Below are positions 8,183 through 17,578 of a DNA stretch of 64,000 bases, piece after piece; positions within the stretch are counted from its first letter, which is position 1, and each line of letters opens with the position of its first letter. The translations under genes and the position numbers were made by a program. The DNA is from Mesobacillus zeae. GTDB lineage: Bacteria; Bacillota; Bacilli; Bacillales; Cytobacillaceae. Location of the stretch: NCBI RefSeq assembly GCF_003570705.1, contig NZ_QWVT01000002.1:93680-157679 (forward strand), read 5' to 3'. The notes beneath the pieces are model-generated. The model worked only from the letters and a program-made list of their open reading frames with translations. It made no database searches and was not told where the DNA came from.

Positions 8183-10588
8183 TTGTCTTTACTACACCTA
8201 GCCATCGTTTCACCATTGGTGTTGGCAGCGCTTATTCCGACACTATATAGAACATTCCCAAAAATACATACTGGCTGGTTTCTTCTGCCACTGCCAATAT
8301 TGCTCTTCTCCTATTTTCTGCAGTTCATTTCCCAAACCTCCCAGGGAAACACCATCACCAGGAATCTTCAATGGATCCCCTCACTCGGCATTGATTTCAC
8401 TGTGAAAATTGATGGGTTGGGATTATTGTTTGCCCTGCTGATTACAGGGATTGGATCGCTGGTTGTCCTTTATTCCATTTATTATTTATCAAAGGAAAAG
8501 GAAAAACTGAATCTCTTTTACGTCTATTTGCTTCTATTTATGGGAGCGATGCTTGGCGTGGTCCTCTCCGACAATCTTATTTTGCTCTACAGCTTCTGGG
8601 AACTCACCAGTTTTTCATCTTTTTTGCTAATTGGTTATTGGCATCACAGGGAAAGATCACGCTACGGAGCGCAAAAGTCCATGCTTATCACCGTTTTTGG
8701 CGGCTTGGCTATGCTTGGCGGCATTCTACTGCTTTACATGATGACAGGCACTTTCAGTATCTCGGAAACAATTGCTGTTGCTGGCGAACTGCCTGGCAGC
8801 CAGCTGTTTATTCCGGCTTTGCTTTGCTTTTTGCTCGGAGCCTTTACGAAGTCTGCCCAATTTCCATTCCATATCTGGCTTCCAGATGCCATGGAAGCAC
8901 CGACACCGGTCAGTGCTTATTTACACTCAGCAACAATGGTGAAAGCGGGAATCTACCTGGTTGCCCGTCTTACACCAATATTCGCGCAATCCGGAATATG
9001 GCTGTGGCTCGTTGCGGGCATTGGGATCATTACGCTTTTTTGGGGGTCCTTCTCGGCTGTCAGACAGTCAGACTTAAAAGGAATCCTTGCCTATTCAACC
9101 ATCAGCCAGCTTGGCATGATTATGTCTCTCTTAGGAATTGGAGCGGTGGCACTTCATTTTGACGGAGTAAATGACGGAATATATACCGTTGCCGTCACTG
9201 CTGCAGTCTTTCATCTGATCAACCATGCAACCTTCAAAGGAAGTCTTTTTATGGCTGTCGGCATTATCGACCATGAAACAGGCACACGGGATATCCGCCG
9301 CCTTGGCGGCTTGATGACACTTATGCCGATCACGTTCACCATTTCCCTGATTGGCACTCTTTCAATGGCTGGCCTCCCTCCATTCAACGGGTTCCTGAGC
9401 AAGGAAATGTTCTTCACAGGAATGCTTAACGCAAAAGAAGCTGGTATCTTCAGCCTCGATGTTTGGGGTATATTATTTCCTGTTATCGCATGGACAGGGA
9501 GCGTTTTCACCTTCGTTTACTGCATGATCCTGTTATTCAGGACTTTCACAGGAGGATTCAAGCCCGAAAAATTGGATAAGGAACCGCACGAAGCACCGCT
9601 CGGCATGCTTGTGCCCCCGATTATCCTCGCATCTCTTGTAATCGTGTTCGGACTGTTCCCAAAACTGCTTGCCAATACTTTGATTTCACCTGCCATGGCT
9701 GCAATCTTGCCATCCCTTGTGGAAGACGGGAAACAGTTTAACGTCCATATCAGCCATTGGCACGGGTTTAAACCGGAGCTGTTCATGACGATAGGTGTGG
9801 TTCTTGTTGGTATCCTTCTTTATAAAACGCAGGAATCCTGGTCTGGGATTTACAGGCTGTTCCCGGAAAAATTTTCTTTCAACAAGCTTTATGATCATTC
9901 GCTTGAATTATTACAGCGAGTATCGCGCAAATTCACAAGAATGTATATGAACGGTTTTATCAGAACGTATCTTGTCTATATTTTTTCGTTCTTTATCTTC
10001 ATTCTTGGAGTTGCCCTTGTTTATTCACAAGCTGTCAAATTTGATACGGCAGACCTGGCTGAAGTCCGGTTCTACGAGGTCATTCTGGTGGCGATCATTG
10101 CGCTTTCATCTGTGTCCATCCTGTTTGCCAAATCCAGGCTAACATCAATTATCCTGCTCGGGGCAGTCGGCTATACTGTGGCATTGTTCTTTGTTATCTT
10201 CAGGGCTCCAGACCTTGCCTTGACCCAGCTAGTCATCGAAACAGTCTCTGTTTCACTGTTTCTGCTTTGTTTCTACCACCTTCCAAAGCTTCGGAAAAGC
10301 GAAGGACGGGTCGGCTTCAAGCTCTTCAATCTGCTGATCGCCGCCGGGGTTGGTGCCATTGTCACCGTTATATCCCTTTCAGCGCACAGCAGCAAGAAGT
10401 TTGAAAGCATCTCCAACTACTATATTGAAAATACCTATAAAAAAGCCGGCGGCGAAAATATGGTGAACGTTATCCTTGTAGACTTCCGCGGCTTTGATAC
10501 ATTGTTCGAAATTTGCGTGCTTGGAATCGCTGCTTTAGGGATATACGGAATGATCAAGTTGCGTCTGGCAAAGGGGAAAACGGAATGA
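8183..10588 (+). CDS. mrpA: Mrp Na+/H+ antiporter subunit A
   Basis: The largest subunit of the heteromeric Mrp antiporter, which exchanges cytoplasmic Na+ for external H+ for salt and alkali tolerance and is needed for sporulation in B. subtilis. The protein has 801 residues with about twenty transmembrane helices. The complex I ND5-like core includes LLYSFWELTSFSSFLLIGYW, HIWLPDAMEAPTPVSA and HLINHATFKGSLF; a MrpA C-terminal domain follows. TTG 8183 was chosen because AAGGAGG lies eight bases upstream and the length equals the B. subtilis protein; ATG 8177 is only two bases from that site. It is the first gene of a seven-gene overlapping operon. Confidence 0.95.
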   Translation: MSLLHLAIVSPLVLAALIPTLYRTFPKIHTGWFLLPLPILLFSYFLQFISQTSQGNTITRNLQWIPSLGIDFTVKIDGLGLLFALLITGIGSLVVLYSIYYLSKEKEKLNLFYVYLLLFMGAMLGVVLSDNLILLYSFWELTSFSSFLLIGYWHHRERSRYGAQKSMLITVFGGLAMLGGILLLYMMTGTFSISETIAVAGELPGSQLFIPALLCFLLGAFTKSAQFPFHIWLPDAMEAPTPVSAYLHSATMVKAGIYLVARLTPIFAQSGIWLWLVAGIGIITLFWGSFSAVRQSDLKGILAYSTISQLGMIMSLLGIGAVALHFDGVNDGIYTVAVTAAVFHLINHATFKGSLFMAVGIIDHETGTRDIRRLGGLMTLMPITFTISLIGTLSMAGLPPFNGFLSKEMFFTGMLNAKEAGIFSLDVWGILFPVIAWTGSVFTFVYCMILLFRTFTGGFKPEKLDKEPHEAPLGMLVPPIILASLVIVFGLFPKLLANTLISPAMAAILPSLVEDGKQFNVHISHWHGFKPELFMTIGVVLVGILLYKTQESWSGIYRLFPEKFSFNKLYDHSLELLQRVSRKFTRMYMNGFIRTYLVYIFSFFIFILGVALVYSQAVKFDTADLAEVRFYEVILVAIIALSSVSILFAKSRLTSIILLGAVGYTVALFFVIFRAPDLALTQLVIETVSVSLFLLCFYHLPKLRKSEGRVGFKLFNLLIAAGVGAIVTVISLSAHSSKKFESISNYYIENTYKKAGGENMVNVILVDFRGFDTLFEICVLGIAALGIYGMIKLRLAKGKTE

Positions 10589-11010
10589 TGAAAACAAATG
10601 ATATCATTTTGCAAACAGTGACAAAAGTAACCCTGTTTGTCATTATCCTTTTTTCGATTTATCTTTTTTTTACAGGTCATTACCATCCCGGCGGAGGCTT
10701 TATCGGGGGTCTGATGTCGTCAGGGGCCATTGTGCTTTTGCTTCTTGCTTATGATATTAAAACGGTTACCGCGATTCTTCCGGTCGACTATAAAAAAATG
10801 ATCGGTGCCGGCCTGCTGTTTTCAGCGGGGACCGGTACTGGAGCTTTGATTGCAGGTAAGCCTTTCCTGACACATGCATACACATACGTCTCCCTGCCGC
10901 TGCTCGGGAAGACTTCCCTCCACACAGCAGTCCTTTTTGACACAGGTGTCTTTCTTGTCGTTATCGGTGTGACGATGACGATCATCCAGACGATCGGGGA
11001 GAGTGAATAA
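10585..11010 (+). CDS. mrpB: Mrp Na+/H+ antiporter subunit B
   Basis: The 141-residue membrane subunit has four predicted helices and the conserved [13 protein letters not shown] near residue 30. ATG 10585 overlaps the mrpA stop codon (ATGA), indicating translational coupling; ATG 10588 is an equally close alternative. Confidence 0.95.
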   Translation: MMKTNDIILQTVTKVTLFVIILFSIYLFFTGHYHPGGGFIGGLMSSGAIVLLLLAYDIKTVTAILPVDYKKMIGAGLLFSAGTGTGALIAGKPFLTHAYTYVSLPLLGKTSLHTAVLFDTGVFLVVIGVTMTIIQTIGESE

Positions 11011-11351
11011 TGGAAATTTTAATGAGTTTTCTGATTGGAATATTGTTTATGACAGCAACCTATCTCATGCTTTCAAAAAGTCTGCTCAGGATCATTATCG
11101 GCACTGGCCTCTTAAGCCATGGCGCCCATCTTTTAATTCTGACGATGGGCGGCCTGAAACGCGGCGCTGCCCCTTTGCTTGGTGAGCATGCGAAGTCATA
11201 CGTAGACCCGCTTCCACAAGCTTTGATCTTAACCGCGATTGTTATCAGTTTTGGTGTTACTTCATTCTTCCTGGTGCTTGCATACCGTGCATATCAGGAG
11301 CTGGGCACAGATAATATGGATCGCTTGAGAGGAAAGGAAGGACATGAGTAA
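11010..11351 (+). CDS. mrpC: Mrp Na+/H+ antiporter subunit C
   Basis: The 113-residue subunit is homologous to NuoK of complex I, with three transmembrane helices and [29 protein letters not shown]. It starts on the last base of the mrpB stop codon and overlaps mrpD by eight bases. Confidence 0.95.
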   Translation: MEILMSFLIGILFMTATYLMLSKSLLRIIIGTGLLSHGAHLLILTMGGLKRGAAPLLGEHAKSYVDPLPQALILTAIVISFGVTSFFLVLAYRAYQELGTDNMDRLRGKEGHE

Positions 11352-12822
11352 TTTATTGATAATGCCAATTTTGATTCCGCTTTTCACAGGAATCATCCTT
11401 ATTTTTTTCGCCAATAGCATTAAAGTTCAGCGTTATATTTCGGGATTCAGTGCACTCCTTGCAATTGCAGTATCAGCGGTGCTTGCTACACAGGTTTACA
11501 ATGATGGAATCCAGACAATGAATGTAAGCAACTGGGAAGCACCTTTTGGGATTACACTTGTTTCTGATATGCTTTCAGCCCTCCTGGTGCTGACGACAAG
11601 CGTGATTGCTGCAGCCTGTCTATTTTATTCTTTCCGCTCCATCGGGGAAGACAGGGAGAAATTCTATTACTATTCCATCTTCAACTTTTTGATAGTCGGC
11701 GTAAACGGGGCGTTTACAACTGGCGACATTTTCAACCTATTCGTCTTTTTTGAAGTAATGCTGATGGCATCCTATGTTCTCCTCGTTCTGGGCGGTACAA
11801 AAATTCAGCTCCGTGAGTCGATAAAATATATACTTGTCAACGTGATTTCTTCCGCGCTTTTCGTCATCTCTGTTGCCTTTTTATATTCAGTTGTCGGAAC
11901 CCTGAACATGGCCCATATTTCCGTAAGGATCGCGGAAGCTGGAAATCATGGTATCCTAACTGTTATTGCTGTCCTTTTTTTAATCGTATTCGGGCTTAAG
12001 GGCGCTATCTTTCCGCTTTATTTCTGGCTTCCCGGATCTTATTACGCACCCCCCGCTCCTGTCATGGCCCTGTTCGGGGCGTTATTAACCAAGGTTGGTG
12101 TGTACTCGATCATTAGAACATATACGCTGTTTTTCCCTCATGATATCTTTACACATGATCTCCTGCAGGTGCTTTCTATTTTGACCATCGTTGCCGGGGT
12201 CATTGGGGCAATCGCCTTTAATGATATTAAAAAAATCATCATTTACAATATCATCATTGCAGTCGGAGTCATCCTGTTCGGTGTATCCATTATGACGAAA
12301 GAGTCAATGACCGGTTCTGTTTTTTACCTTATCCATGACATGGTGATTAAGGCTGCCCTCTTCCTGATTATCGGCATAATCGCCAAACTTGCCGGGACAG
12401 CTGACCTTCGGAAAATGGGCGGGCTCATTAACAAGTACCCGGGACTCGGGTGGACTTTCTTCATTGCTGCGCTTGCCCTTGCAGGCATTCCGCCGCTTAG
12501 CGGATTTGTCGGAAAGCTTTTGATTGTAAGATCAGGCTTTGAATCCGCGAGCTTCTGGGGTTCAGGAATTGTCCTGATGTCAAGCCTCTTCGTCCTTTTT
12601 TCTGTCATGAAGATATTTATGGGAGCTTTCTGGGGAAGTGAGCGGGCTTTCAAAGATGAGGAGAAAGTCCCTGTGAAAGGGTTGTTGGCAGCACCGGCCA
12701 TCCTGACAGCCATCGCTGTCCTGTACGGCCTTGGAACAGAGGCAATCTATCCGGTCATCTCGCTCGCTGCAGAGACACTGACCAATCCCGATATATATAT
12801 CAATGCGGTTCTAAAGGAGTGA
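11344..12822 (+). CDS. mrpD: Mrp Na+/H+ antiporter subunit D
   Basis: The 492-residue protein is a NuoN/ND4-like proton-translocating subunit with about fourteen helices. Recognisable segments are [20 protein letters not shown] with the key glutamate, [20 protein letters not shown], and [11 protein letters not shown]. It forms the second antiporter-like module of the complex with MrpA. An AGGAAGG site precedes ATG 11344. Confidence 0.95.
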   Translation: MSNLLIMPILIPLFTGIILIFFANSIKVQRYISGFSALLAIAVSAVLATQVYNDGIQTMNVSNWEAPFGITLVSDMLSALLVLTTSVIAAACLFYSFRSIGEDREKFYYYSIFNFLIVGVNGAFTTGDIFNLFVFFEVMLMASYVLLVLGGTKIQLRESIKYILVNVISSALFVISVAFLYSVVGTLNMAHISVRIAEAGNHGILTVIAVLFLIVFGLKGAIFPLYFWLPGSYYAPPAPVMALFGALLTKVGVYSIIRTYTLFFPHDIFTHDLLQVLSILTIVAGVIGAIAFNDIKKIIIYNIIIAVGVILFGVSIMTKESMTGSVFYLIHDMVIKAALFLIIGIIAKLAGTADLRKMGGLINKYPGLGWTFFIAALALAGIPPLSGFVGKLLIVRSGFESASFWGSGIVLMSSLFVLFSVMKIFMGAFWGSERAFKDEEKVPVKGLLAAPAILTAIAVLYGLGTEAIYPVISLAAETLTNPDIYINAVLKE

Positions 12823-12828
12823 TAGAGG

Positions 12829-13305
12829 ATGGCTTTTCAGATTCTGCTTAATGTCTTTCTTGCGTTTATATGGATGTTTCTGAAAACATCCTATACACCT
12901 GCAACTTTTTTTATAGGTTATTTCTTCGGCCTCTTGATCATATTTACTTTTCGCCGATTTTTCAGCACTAACTTTTATTTGAACAAAGTACTGGCTGTCA
13001 TCAAGCTCTTCTTAATCTTCAATAAAGAGTTATTTCTATCCAACATTGCGGTACTCAAGGTGATTCTGAGGCCGAAATTAAATATAAAGCCTGGCATTTT
13101 TGCCCTTCCGACGGAGTTGACGGAAGACTGGGAAATTACCATCCTTGCAAACCTGATTACACTGACACCCGGGACACTTGTGGTCGATGTTTCTCCGGAC
13201 AACAAAATCCTATACGTCCATGCCATGAATATTGACGATACACAGGAAGCGATTGACAGCATCAAAAACTCTTTCGAAAAAGCGATCATGGAGGTGAGCA
13301 GGTAA
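12829..13305 (+). CDS. mrpE: Mrp Na+/H+ antiporter subunit E
   Basis: The 158-residue subunit has two to three N-terminal helices and a cytoplasmic domain with LANLITLTPGTLVVDVSPD, the MrpE hallmark. It follows mrpD by six bases and its stop codon overlaps the mrpF start. Confidence 0.94.
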   Translation: MAFQILLNVFLAFIWMFLKTSYTPATFFIGYFFGLLIIFTFRRFFSTNFYLNKVLAVIKLFLIFNKELFLSNIAVLKVILRPKLNIKPGIFALPTELTEDWEITILANLITLTPGTLVVDVSPDNKILYVHAMNIDDTQEAIDSIKNSFEKAIMEVSR

Positions 13306-13589
13306 TGTTTGAATTAGTCCTCCGCATATCGCTGTTCATTATTTCACTGTCGATGCTCGGCTTGATTTACCGGGTCATAAAAGGGCCGACCACTCCAGAC
13401 AGAGTGGTCGCCCTTGACGCTTTGGGCATCAACCTTGTATCCATCATTGCCGTCGTCTCCATTCTTTTGAATACTACTGCCTTTCTCGATATCATCCTCT
13501 TGATTGGCATCCTGGCTTTTATCGGTACAGTCGCCTTTTCAAAGTATTTGGAGAAAGGAGTGATTATGGAACGTGATCGTGATCTTTAA
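13305..13589 (+). CDS. mrpF: Mrp Na+/H+ antiporter subunit F
   Basis: The 94-residue protein has three transmembrane helices and the conserved VIKGPTTPDRVVALDALG loop. In B. subtilis MrpF also takes part in cholate efflux. It overlaps mrpE by one base and mrpG by 17 bases. Confidence 0.94.
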   Translation: MFELVLRISLFIISLSMLGLIYRVIKGPTTPDRVVALDALGINLVSIIAVVSILLNTTAFLDIILLIGILAFIGTVAFSKYLEKGVIMERDRDL

Positions 13590-13932
13590 ATTCCTCATCG
13601 GATTGTTTGTTTTATCAGGAGCGCTTTTGAGCCTTGTGACTGCTTTTGGGCTGCTTCGCCTGCCTGATGTTTATACAAGGAATCATGCTGCTTCAAAAAG
13701 TGCGACGATGGGCGTCATGCTCGTCCTTTTGGGGGCGCTATTATATGCGTATCTCGATACCGGCCATTTCCACTCAAGGCTGCTGCTTGGGATTGCCTTC
13801 ATTTTTATGACTTCTCCAGTGTCCGGCCATCTTATCAGCCGTGCGGCCTATAATTCCGGCGTTAAACTTTGGGGCAACAGTGTAAGGGATGACCTTGCAA
13901 AACAAAGAAAAAAAACTGCCAATACGAGATAA
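13573..13932 (+). CDS. mrpG: Mrp Na+/H+ antiporter subunit G
   Basis: The 119-residue last subunit has three helices with FGLLRLPDVYTRNHAASKSA, typical of MrpG/PhaG. It starts with GTG 13573 inside mrpF, where GGAG occurs upstream. A strong terminator follows. Confidence 0.93.
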   Translation: MIVIFKFLIGLFVLSGALLSLVTAFGLLRLPDVYTRNHAASKSATMGVMLVLLGALLYAYLDTGHFHSRLLLGIAFIFMTSPVSGHLISRAAYNSGVKLWGNSVRDDLAKQRKKTANTR

Positions 13933-13941
13933 ACACTGTGA

Positions 13942-13976
13942 AGCCATTCATTTTAAGACAAATGAATGGCTTTTCT
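13942..13976 (+). terminator. Terminator of the mrp operon
   Basis: GCCATTCATT pairs with AATGAATGGC and is followed by TTTTC, directly after mrpG. Confidence 0.85.
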
Positions 13977-14090
13977 ATGTTTGTTTTTAAAGTCATAATA
14001 ATTTTCCAGAAAGTTCAATTTTTATCCATACCTGCATACAAGAAGTTAGCGTATTATGAAATTAACAATATAAAGAAAGGAAGAGTCCTT

Positions 14091-15254
14091 ATGGCAGGCG
14101 AAAAGGTTGCGGTAATTGGCGGCGGAATCAGCGGTTTATGCACAGCCCTCGCCCTGCAGAGAAAAGGGATTAGGGCAGAGGTTTATGAACGGAACAAAAC
14201 GGCAGACATGCCCGACTCCGGGATGATTCTTGGGGGTAATGCCCTTATCTGCCTGGAACTGCTCGGGCTTTCCCCTGCCATGTCCGAATGCAGCCTTGGA
14301 ACAAATGAATACAATATCAAGGCAGACTCAGGGAAACTTATTTCAACACTTAAGTACAGTTCTCCAGCACTTGCAACGTGTTTTCGGTTTTTCAGCGGAA
14401 TTGACTTTTTAAGGATTCTTGCTGGTTCACTTGCTCCTGGGACTCTTCATTACGGTAAAAAACTTGCAGACTTTAAACAGCATAAAAACGGCGTTCGCCT
14501 GTATTTCAGAGATGGGACCATGGAAGAGTGCACTTACATGATTGCGTGTGACGGGTGCCATTCCACAGTACGATCCCGTGTGATCAGTGGCCATAAACCG
14601 GTATTTTCCGGCTATACATGCTGGAGGGGCATTCTCGAACACGATAAGGATTTAGGGGAGTGTGCTTTTAGTGAAACATGGGGCCCGCGCGGAAGATTCG
14701 GCATTGTCCCTTTACCGGGAAATCGCCTGTACTGGTATGCAGTCAAAAATAGTGAAGGCCACAGCGAAGCAATGGCAAAATGGACATCCATTGATTTATT
14801 GTTCAATTTTTTCTATTACCACGACCCTATCCAGCAAATACTTGAAAGAGTTAAGGATGAGGAAATCCTTAACCATGACTTATATGAGTTCAAGCCGATA
14901 TCCAGGTTTCTGTACAACCATATCCTTCTATTGGGGGATGCTGCCCACTCTTCCATTCCCAATATAGGGCAAGGTGCCTCACAGGCAATCGAGGATGCAG
15001 TCATGCTGGCGAATACTCTTGCTGAATCAGAGTCTCTTGAGGAAGGCTTCCTTTCCTACTCAGAACACCGTCCTGGCCATTTAAGGAAAGTATCGAGCAC
15101 TATAAAAAATTTCGGTAAGGTGGCACAGATTGAGATGCCCGCCCTTTGTACAATTAGGAACAATTTGTTAAGGCTGGCGCCGACGTCTTTCCACAGCAGG
15201 CGGCTAGGAGACATTTTTGAAATCCATCCATGCCGTCTTTCGTCCAGCATGTAG
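14091..15254 (+). CDS. FAD-dependent monooxygenase
   Basis: The 387-residue protein is a class A flavin monooxygenase (UbiH/salicylate hydroxylase type). It has the FAD-binding GGGISG at residues 9-14, the DG motif in CDGCHSTVRSRV (about 160-171) and the second FAD motif LLGDAAHSSIPNIGQGA (about 285-300). It uses NAD(P)H and O2 to hydroxylate an unknown substrate. ATG 14091 has AAAGAAAGGAAG upstream; the frame extends further upstream through the mrp terminator and is rejected. It has its own position between mrp and the thioesterase gene and is not a standard part of the B. subtilis mrp region. Confidence 0.85.
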   Translation: MAGEKVAVIGGGISGLCTALALQRKGIRAEVYERNKTADMPDSGMILGGNALICLELLGLSPAMSECSLGTNEYNIKADSGKLISTLKYSSPALATCFRFFSGIDFLRILAGSLAPGTLHYGKKLADFKQHKNGVRLYFRDGTMEECTYMIACDGCHSTVRSRVISGHKPVFSGYTCWRGILEHDKDLGECAFSETWGPRGRFGIVPLPGNRLYWYAVKNSEGHSEAMAKWTSIDLLFNFFYYHDPIQQILERVKDEEILNHDLYEFKPISRFLYNHILLLGDAAHSSIPNIGQGASQAIEDAVMLANTLAESESLEEGFLSYSEHRPGHLRKVSSTIKNFGKVAQIEMPALCTIRNNLLRLAPTSFHSRRLGDIFEIHPCRLSSSM

Positions 15255-15294
15255 AAAAAGTAAAAAGCAGCCAGGCTGCTTTTTACTTTTTCTT
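15252..15294. terminator. Bidirectional terminator
   Basis: AAAAAGTAAAAAGCAGCC pairs with GGCTGCTTTTTACTTTTT, serving the convergent monooxygenase and thioesterase genes. Confidence 0.9.
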
Positions 15295-15666
15295 TATGAT
15301 TGCCATCGTGCATCTGGAAATGCAGATAAGCTGGTCCTCTTCATCGGTGATCTTGATTTCCCACACCATTGTCGATTTTCCTTGATGAAGGATGGTTCCA
15401 GTCGCTGTCACCCAGCCTTCCCGTACCGAGCGGATATGGTTCGCATTAATTTCAAGCCCGACGACGGCTTCGGTCTCTTTATCAGCCAGCTCATAAGCCC
15501 CAACACTTGCTGCGGTTTCAGCAAGTGCAACCGATGCCCCGCCGTGGAGAAGGCCAAATGGCTGGCGTGTACGTCCATCCACAGGCATCTTGGCTGTCAC
15601 CAATCCTTTTTCTATTTTCGTAATTTCTATACCGAGTGCGTTCATGAGTGTATTTTCTATTTCCAC
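15283..15666 (-). CDS. yuxO: Hotdog-fold thioesterase YuxO
   Basis: The 127-residue PaaI-type hotdog protein has FGLLHGGASVALAETAAS (about residues 37-54), containing the HGG and the catalytic glutamate. YuxO of B. subtilis lies next to mrp in the same way and is proposed to hydrolyse 1,4-dihydroxy-2-naphthoyl-CoA in menaquinone synthesis; that exact substrate is inferred from family and position. The ATG at 15666 has AGGAAT upstream. It is a cytoplasmic enzyme. Confidence 0.85.
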   Translation of the reverse strand: MEIENTLMNALGIEITKIEKGLVTAKMPVDGRTRQPFGLLHGGASVALAETAASVGAYELADKETEAVVGLEINANHIRSVREGWVTATGTILHQGKSTMVWEIKITDEEDQLICISRCTMAIIKKK

Positions 15667-15777
15667 GACAATTCCTCCAATTTTTAATCAGCAATTAACT
15701 CCAAAATAATAACCTTGAAACAGGAAATACTTTTATTGTCCTGATGGTCAAATGATCATATCCGAGGTAAATAAAGC

Positions 15778-15954
15778 ATGAATTCAGTCCGTGAAGGCTT
15801 AATTCCTACTGTGCTTGGAACTGCCGTAACAGCTGCAGGCTATGCCATAAAACAAAACCGCAGGGTGGACAGCATGCTATCGAATACTGTTGTCGGATTC
15901 GGCCTTGCACATATCGTCCTTGGAGCCATTGATTTATTTGAACACAGGCAATAA
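15778..15954 (+). CDS. Small conserved Gly/Ala-rich protein
   Basis: A 58-residue frame starts at ATG 15778 with GAGGT nine bases upstream. It reads MNSVREGLIPTVLGTAV..., then a basic IKQNRRVDS turn and GFGLAHIVLGAIDLFEHRQ. Two hydrophobic stretches flanking a basic loop suggest a membrane hairpin. I have seen similar short proteins in Bacillaceae but can give no function. Confidence 0.65.
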   Translation: MNSVREGLIPTVLGTAVTAAGYAIKQNRRVDSMLSNTVVGFGLAHIVLGAIDLFEHRQ

Positions 15955-15989
15955 GCAGTTCCCAAATAAGGGCGGGAGGATTCCCGTCC

Positions 15990-16598
15990 TTACCTGTCAA
16001 GGACTCTCGACCCGCTGCGCCGTTTTCTTCTGAAGACTAACACAGCCGCTGTCAGCAGGGCAACTCCTAAAAGAATGACTCCCGATTCACCCCCGAACTT
16101 CAGTAACCTATCCATATTATCTCCAAATAAAAATCCAAGCGAAAAGACCACCAAGAGCCATGTTAGCGAACCCGAATAGGAAAAGAGCGCAAATGTGCGA
16201 AACCGCAATCCTCCCATTCCATATAAGAATGGAATAAAGTTTCGTACACCAGGAATGAAATAGCTGAAGGACAAGGAAAAGGCATGATATTTCTCCATTA
16301 ATCTAAATGATGATTCCAGTGATTTTGAAAATTGCTTGTTCTTCTTCAAGATTTCGAGTATTCGCTTCCCCACAAGCCTTCCAAGCAAATAGCTTGTCGT
16401 AAGCGCAAAAATGATTCCCGTGTATGTAACTGCAAACGCAAGCAAGGGATGAAACACTTCTATTGAAGAAGCGAAACCGACTCCCATAACTATCACTTCA
16501 TTGGGCAGGGGCACACCAAAGACACCTAACCACAGCCAAAAAAACAAGCCGAGGTACCCATTCTCTGCGATTAATTCCATGACGAGGTCTAAATCCAT
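15990..16598 (-). CDS. DedA-family membrane protein
   Basis: The 202-residue VTT/SNARE-associated domain protein has the N-terminal re-entrant GVFGVPLPNEVIVMGVG, SYFIPGVRNFIPFLYGMGGL with the conserved F.PG.R motif (about residues 112-120), and SGSLTWLLVVFSLGFLFG. DedA proteins are lipid-handling or ion-linked transporters; several recycle undecaprenyl phosphate or phosphatidylethanolamine. Which substrate applies here cannot be told. It ends in a basic RRKRRSGSR tail. Upstream is a divergent small coat-like gene. Confidence 0.87.
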   Translation of the reverse strand: MDLDLVMELIAENGYLGLFFWLWLGVFGVPLPNEVIVMGVGFASSIEVFHPLLAFAVTYTGIIFALTTSYLLGRLVGKRILEILKKNKQFSKSLESSFRLMEKYHAFSLSFSYFIPGVRNFIPFLYGMGGLRFRTFALFSYSGSLTWLLVVFSLGFLFGDNMDRLLKFGGESGVILLGVALLTAAVLVFRRKRRSGSRVLDR

Positions 16599-16789
16599 TC
16601 AGGCCCCTCCCCTGTATTGCCCTTCCACCATAATTTATGGGAATTCTTCAAGTATATGAATAAACAGTTCGCCATTTTCCGAAAAATACCCTCTTTTTTG
16701 CAATTGAAACTCTGTAGTTTCTCCCACATACATGGAAGGGGGTCTTCATATAATGAAAATGCCCTATATAAAATGGGAGGAGAGAATAA

Positions 16790-17167
16790 ATGAGATATTT
16801 TCATCATTTCAGAAGCGGATACCCTCGGCAATATATCCAGCCCTTTTACCAGCGCCGCCCAGTCTGGAGGGCTTTTCCTCCTGTCAATACCGCACAGTTT
16901 CGCCAGTCGGCTGGTGTATCTTTGGCCCTGTTTCAGGATGCACGTAAAATAATGGAGAAAATTTCGGCTTCCCCATCATTTTCTTCCAGAATCATGAGCG
17001 CTGCACAGGAATCAAAGCATTCAGCGGTTGAAGGGCTAATCCTTTCAACTGGAGTCAGGAACAAGCCCTCCCTCTCTTTTAACCCGGACGGCTTTACCAT
17101 TCATTTTACCGGAAGGAAGAATAATAGGCCTTCTGCAGAGCTGACTATACAATTAAGATGGCGGTAA
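16790..17167 (+). CDS. Conserved Bacillus protein, YuzC-like
   Basis: The 125-residue protein starts at ATG 16790 behind GGGAGGAGAG. It has a Tyr/Arg/Pro-rich start (YFHHFRSGYPRQYIQPFYQ), a central helical part ALFQDARKIMEKISASPSFS, and a beta-like tail SFNPDGFTIHF...ELTIQLRW. The layout resembles B. subtilis YuzC, a small protein of unknown function near mrp; the assignment is from memory of the layout and is uncertain. A spore location is a guess from the tyrosine-rich start and the neighbour at 17230. Confidence 0.6.
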   Translation: MRYFHHFRSGYPRQYIQPFYQRRPVWRAFPPVNTAQFRQSAGVSLALFQDARKIMEKISASPSFSSRIMSAAQESKHSAVEGLILSTGVRNKPSLSFNPDGFTIHFTGRKNNRPSAELTIQLRWR

Positions 17168-17229
17168 GTGGTTCTTATTTATAAAAAAACAGCCCTTTCT
17201 TTAAAGAGCTGTTCTAAAAAACCTTATCG

Positions 17230-17439
17230 CTAGTATGGAACCCCTCCATAGGGAGAAAACGGGTACGGCTGATACGGCGGGTATGCCGGGTATGGCTGAA
17301 AGGCAGGGTATGGCGGCGGGTAAAACGGCCGCGGTGCAAAAATAGCACTGCCAACAAGCCCTCCCAGCAAGCCTCCGAGAAACGGCCCTCCAAAGAAAAA
17401 CCGGCTGTCTCCTCGATAACCGGGGTATAGATTCCTCAT
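17230..17439 (-). CDS. Pro/Tyr/Gly-rich spore-coat-like small protein
   Basis: The 69-residue product has a glycine hairpin GGPFLGGLLGGLVGSAIF followed by repeated P-Y-P units (PPYPAFQPYPAYPPYQPYPF). This composition is typical of small cross-linked spore coat proteins. ATG 17439 lies nine bases after GGAGG; ATG 17448 lies right next to it. No defined family recognised. Confidence 0.65.
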   Translation of the reverse strand: MRNLYPGYRGDSRFFFGGPFLGGLLGGLVGSAIFAPRPFYPPPYPAFQPYPAYPPYQPYPFSPYGGVPY

Positions 17440-17578
17440 ATGATGCATCCTCCTCCTCTTCTTCCTACACTATTTCATATGCAGATGGGCCTTGAATGGA
17501 GTGGGCATCTGTCCGCGGACATGGAGTTTTTGCCTATTTAGCTACTTCATCCAGAAAAAAAGCAGTCAAAAAGTAACG

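Noticed and set aside
13938..14090. N-terminal extension of the monooxygenase
   Set aside because: It would start inside the mrp terminator; the ATG at 14091 with the FAD motif directly after fits the family.
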